Assembly: GCA_031422555.1 (NCBI GenBank)
Contig: JANPLZ010000104.1
Location: 1-14,367, forward strand
Direction of reading: 5' to 3'
Length of the DNA stretch: 14,367 bases
Source of the DNA: JANNAT01 sp031422555
Lineage (GTDB): Bacteria; Pseudomonadota; Alphaproteobacteria; Rhodobacterales; Rhodobacteraceae
Positions 12,235 through 14,367 of the stretch are shown piece after piece (the stretch's first letter is position 1; every line of letters begins with the position of its first letter). Position numbers and translations under genes: made by a program. Below the pieces are notes generated by a model that saw nothing but the letters and a program-made list of their open reading frames with translations, was not told the origin of the DNA and did no database searches.

Positions 12235-13873
12235 CGTAAAGCGGTTCCGCACCCGCCGCAGTGACCCCGTTGTGGCCCCGCCACCTGCCGCAAAACCTGC
12301 ATCTGCAGGGCCAAAGGTTGTGGGCGATGATGCGTTTTTTCCCAATGCGAACGATGATGGCTTTGGCAGCCAAAGTTTTGCCACCGCGCGCAACCCGAAC
12401 GTGGGCTCGGTCCCCGATGCCGGGCCGCAGATTGACAGCATCCGCCGCGAAGGGTTGACGGGGCGGCAATTGCGCATGGCGCGGCGGGTGGCGCAAAAGC
12501 ATGGCCTGCCCGCCACATCTGATTTTGACGCCGTGCGCTTGTTGCGCAATGCGGGCATTGATCCGTTTCAGACCAACGCGGTGCTGGAACTGGTGTCGTC
12601 AACCGATCCGGGGCCCGCTGGCGGCTCGCGCGCATTGACGGTGACGCCGGGCGGCGATGGCATCCGGTTGCCGCAAACGATGAAGCCGCTGCAAGTGCCT
12701 TCAACCGGGGCGCGGGCCGAGCAGGCGCATATCGCCGAAGTGATGCGGATACAGCGCGACATGGCGCAACGGCGGCGGCGCAAATCGCTGTTGCTGATGG
12801 CGCGGTTGTTTGTGTTCGTGCTGTTGCCGACGATCATGGCCGGGTTTTATTACTACACCATCGCCACGCCGTTTTATGCATCAAAGACCGAATTCGTCAT
12901 TCAAAAGGCCGAAGCCCCCTCGGCCTCTGGTCTGGGCGGGTTGCTAAGCGGCACGCCAATGGCGGGGGCGCAAGACAGCATTTCGGTGCAGGGATATCTG
13001 CAAAGCCAGGAAGCGATGCAGCGTCTGGACACCGATATCGGCTTTCGCACCCTGTATTCCGATCCGGCGATTGACCCGATCCAACGGCTTGACCCGAATG
13101 CCACCAACGCCGCCGCCTATAAGGTGTATCGGCGGAATGTGCAGATTTCCTATGATCCCACCGAGGGTTTGATCAAGATGGAGGTGATCGCCGCCGATCC
13201 CGAAGTCAGTGCTGCCATTTCGCGCAAGTTGATCGGGTATGCCGAGCAACAAGTTTATCAAATGACCGAACGGGTGCGCAACGACCAGATGAAAGGGGCG
13301 ACGGAAAGTTTTGAGAAAGCCAAGCTGGAATTGGACCGCGCCAACCTGCATGTGGTTGAGTTGCAGGAAAAGTTTCAGGTCTTGTCGTCGGATGTCGAGG
13401 TTGGCCTGATCACCGGGCAAATCGGCCAATTGGAAACCCAGATGACGCAAGACAAGCTGTCACTGGCGCAGATGGAGGCGAACCAGACCCCCAATGTTGC
13501 CCGGATGGAACCGCTGAAACGGCGCATCGCGACGCTTTCGAACGAAATTGCGGTGCTGCGGGCAAAGCTGACCACCGACGGCGCGTCGGGCCTGTCATTG
13601 GCCAAAGTGCAAAGCCAGTTGCTGGTGGCCCAGGCCGATGTGCAGACCCGGCAGGTGATGCTAAGCCAGTCTTTGGCAGCGCTTGAGACCTCGCGCACCG
13701 AAGCCAACCGGCAATCGCGCTATCTGCTGATGTCGGTCAGCCCGATTGTGCCCGATGAGGCCGCCTATCCGCGCGCGTTTGAAAACACTTTGGTGGTGAT
13801 GTTGATCTTTGCGGGCATCTATCTGATGTTGTCGATGACGGTCGCCATCTTGCGCGAACAAGTCACCGCCTGA
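12218..13873 (+). CDS. kpsE: Capsule polysaccharide export inner-membrane protein KpsE (PCP-3 type) with long cytoplasmic N-terminus
   Basis: A 551-aa bitopic inner-membrane protein. Residues 1-75 are low-complexity (Pro/Ala, then Asn/Asp/Gly). About 78-128 form a predicted helical module (GLTGRQLRMARRVAQKHGL, DFDAVRLLRNAGIDPF). A Gly/Pro linker follows, then a basic QRRRRK and TM1 at about 190-214. The periplasmic domain starts with PFYASKTEFVIQKAE and holds a coiled coil at roughly 355-460. TM2 is at about 522-544, near the C-terminus. This two-TM, coiled-coil layout is that of KpsE/BexC/CtrB, which join the ABC exporter to the outer-membrane Wza/KpsD-like channel. The extended N-terminus is longer than E. 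coli KpsE (about 380 aa). ATG 12218 is preferred over 12224 because AGAGG lies 12 bases before it; it overlaps kpsT by 17 bases, indicating coupling. Confidence 0.9.
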   Translation: MTMKLSVKRFRTRRSDPVVAPPPAAKPASAGPKVVGDDAFFPNANDDGFGSQSFATARNPNVGSVPDAGPQIDSIRREGLTGRQLRMARRVAQKHGLPATSDFDAVRLLRNAGIDPFQTNAVLELVSSTDPGPAGGSRALTVTPGGDGIRLPQTMKPLQVPSTGARAEQAHIAEVMRIQRDMAQRRRRKSLLLMARLFVFVLLPTIMAGFYYYTIATPFYASKTEFVIQKAEAPSASGLGGLLSGTPMAGAQDSISVQGYLQSQEAMQRLDTDIGFRTLYSDPAIDPIQRLDPNATNAAAYKVYRRNVQISYDPTEGLIKMEVIAADPEVSAAISRKLIGYAEQQVYQMTERVRNDQMKGATESFEKAKLELDRANLHVVELQEKFQVLSSDVEVGLITGQIGQLETQMTQDKLSLAQMEANQTPNVARMEPLKRRIATLSNEIAVLRAKLTTDGASGLSLAKVQSQLLVAQADVQTRQVMLSQSLAALETSRTEANRQSRYLLMSVSPIVPDEAAYPRAFENTLVVMLIFAGIYLMLSMTVAILREQVTA

Positions 13874-13898
13874 TCTGGCCAAGAAACAAAGGGTGCCC

Positions 13899-14367
13899 AT
13901 GAAACACGTGAATATCGGCGCGTTGCGCGTTGGCAATGACGCACCCCTGCTGGTGATCGCGGGCCCCTGCCAGTTGGAAAGTCTGGATCACGCGCAGATG
14001 ATCGCAGGCGTCCTGCGCGACGCCTGTGCGGCTGCGGGCGCGCAATTTGTGTTCAAAGCCAGCTATGACAAGGCCAACCGCACGTCGCTGGGTGGCAAGC
14101 GGGGCCTTGGGATGGCTGCGGGGCTGCAGATATTGGCGGCCATCCGGGCGATGGGTGTGCCGGTGCTGACCGATTTCCACGAATCGCACCACGCCGCCGA
14201 AGTGGCGTCGGTGGTGGATGTGTTGCAAATTCCGGCGCTTTTGTGCCGCCAGACCGATCTGCTGATTGCGGCAGGGGAAACCGGCGCGGTGGTGAACGTC
14301 AAAAAGGGCCAGTTCCTTGATCCGGCGGGCATGGCCAATGTAGCGGCCAAGATCGCCTCGACCGGCA
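13899..14367 (+). CDS. kdsA: 3-deoxy-8-phosphooctulonate synthase (Kdo-8-P synthase), N-terminal 156 residues, truncated by the window edge
   Basis: It condenses phosphoenolpyruvate with arabinose-5-phosphate to Kdo-8-phosphate in the cytoplasm; Kdo goes to lipid A core and to capsule linkers. Landmarks: LLVIAGPCQLES (17-28), FVFKASYDKANRTS (at about 50-63), GLGMAAGLQIL, PVLTDFHES, VVDVLQIPALLCRQTDLL and TGAVVNVKKGQFLDPAGM. Cys24 in AGPC is the metal-ligand position of metal-dependent (class II, Aquifex-type) enzymes; E. coli has Asn here. The ATG at 13899 lies 25 bases after kpsE with AAAGGG a few bases upstream. A kdsA inside a capsule block suggests a Kdo-anchored capsule. Confidence 0.96.
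   Translation, partial: MKHVNIGALRVGNDAPLLVIAGPCQLESLDHAQMIAGVLRDACAAAGAQFVFKASYDKANRTSLGGKRGLGMAAGLQILAAIRAMGVPVLTDFHESHHAAEVASVVDVLQIPALLCRQTDLLIAAGETGAVVNVKKGQFLDPAGMANVAAKIASTG

Noticed and set aside
1..14367. Defence island, prophage or novel multi-gene cassette
   Set aside because: Apart from one unrecognised 86-aa frame, every gene falls in a known housekeeping, transport, regulatory or capsule family; no integrase, tRNA junction or compositional break is visible by eye.

Overview
The window looks like ordinary chromosome of an alphaproteobacterium, most likely Rhodobacterales (Roseobacter/Rhodobacter group). Reasons: high GC with strong G/C third-position preference; an S9 protein with the long alphaproteobacterial N-terminal extension in an rplM-rpsI pair; a MocR regulator divergent from a DUF1127 protein; a class-I-type PPK2; and a KpsT/KpsE/KdsA capsule block. 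I see no insertion sequence, phage gene, CRISPR array, tRNA or rRNA. The taxonomic call rests on remembered family resemblance, not on a search.

Layout, left to right. (1) 1-132 is the 3' end of metA (homoserine O-acyltransferase). An N-terminally anchored alpha/beta hydrolase (107-1072) starts inside it. A polyphosphate kinase 2 gene (1101-2009) follows, and its stop overlaps the GTG start of a TetR-family regulator (2006-2620). All four read rightwards. (2) 2635-5542, leftward: a three-gene ABC importer of the spermidine/putrescine (PotBCA) type, read as permease 1, permease 2, ATPase. Starts and stops overlap, and no solute-binding protein gene is present. A promoter-like pair with an overlapping perfect palindrome lies just upstream. 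The ATPase N-terminus carries a 15-bp tandem repeat. (3) 5667-5927 is a small unknown leftward gene. (4) 6144-7544 is a leftward MocR-type regulator (GntR winged helix plus PLP aminotransferase-like domain), divergent from a 70-aa DUF1127 protein at 7635-7847. Two near-identical TTGTATCA sites lie 30 bp apart between them. (5) Two facing terminators separate this from the leftward ribosomal pair rplM-rpsI, preceded by a structured leader. (6) A leftward SseB-family gene (9170-9964) is divergent from a rightward NhaA-like antiporter (10181-11395). (7) A rightward capsule block, kpsT-kpsE-kdsA, runs from 11581 off the right end.

Functional themes. The capsule block supplies the ATPase and inner-membrane co-polymerase/periplasmic adaptor of a Kdo-linked capsule exporter, plus the enzyme making Kdo-8-phosphate. 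The usual permease partner kpsM is not next to kpsT. The PotBCA-like cassette must borrow a binding protein encoded elsewhere. PPK2 is translationally coupled to a TetR regulator.

I did not find a clear new multi-gene system. The best leads are local: the repeat-expanded N-terminus of the ABC ATPase, the two-site MocR operator in front of a DUF1127 gene, an NhaA homologue lacking one of the paired aspartates, the structured rplM leader, and a conserved-looking helical module in the cytoplasmic extension of KpsE.
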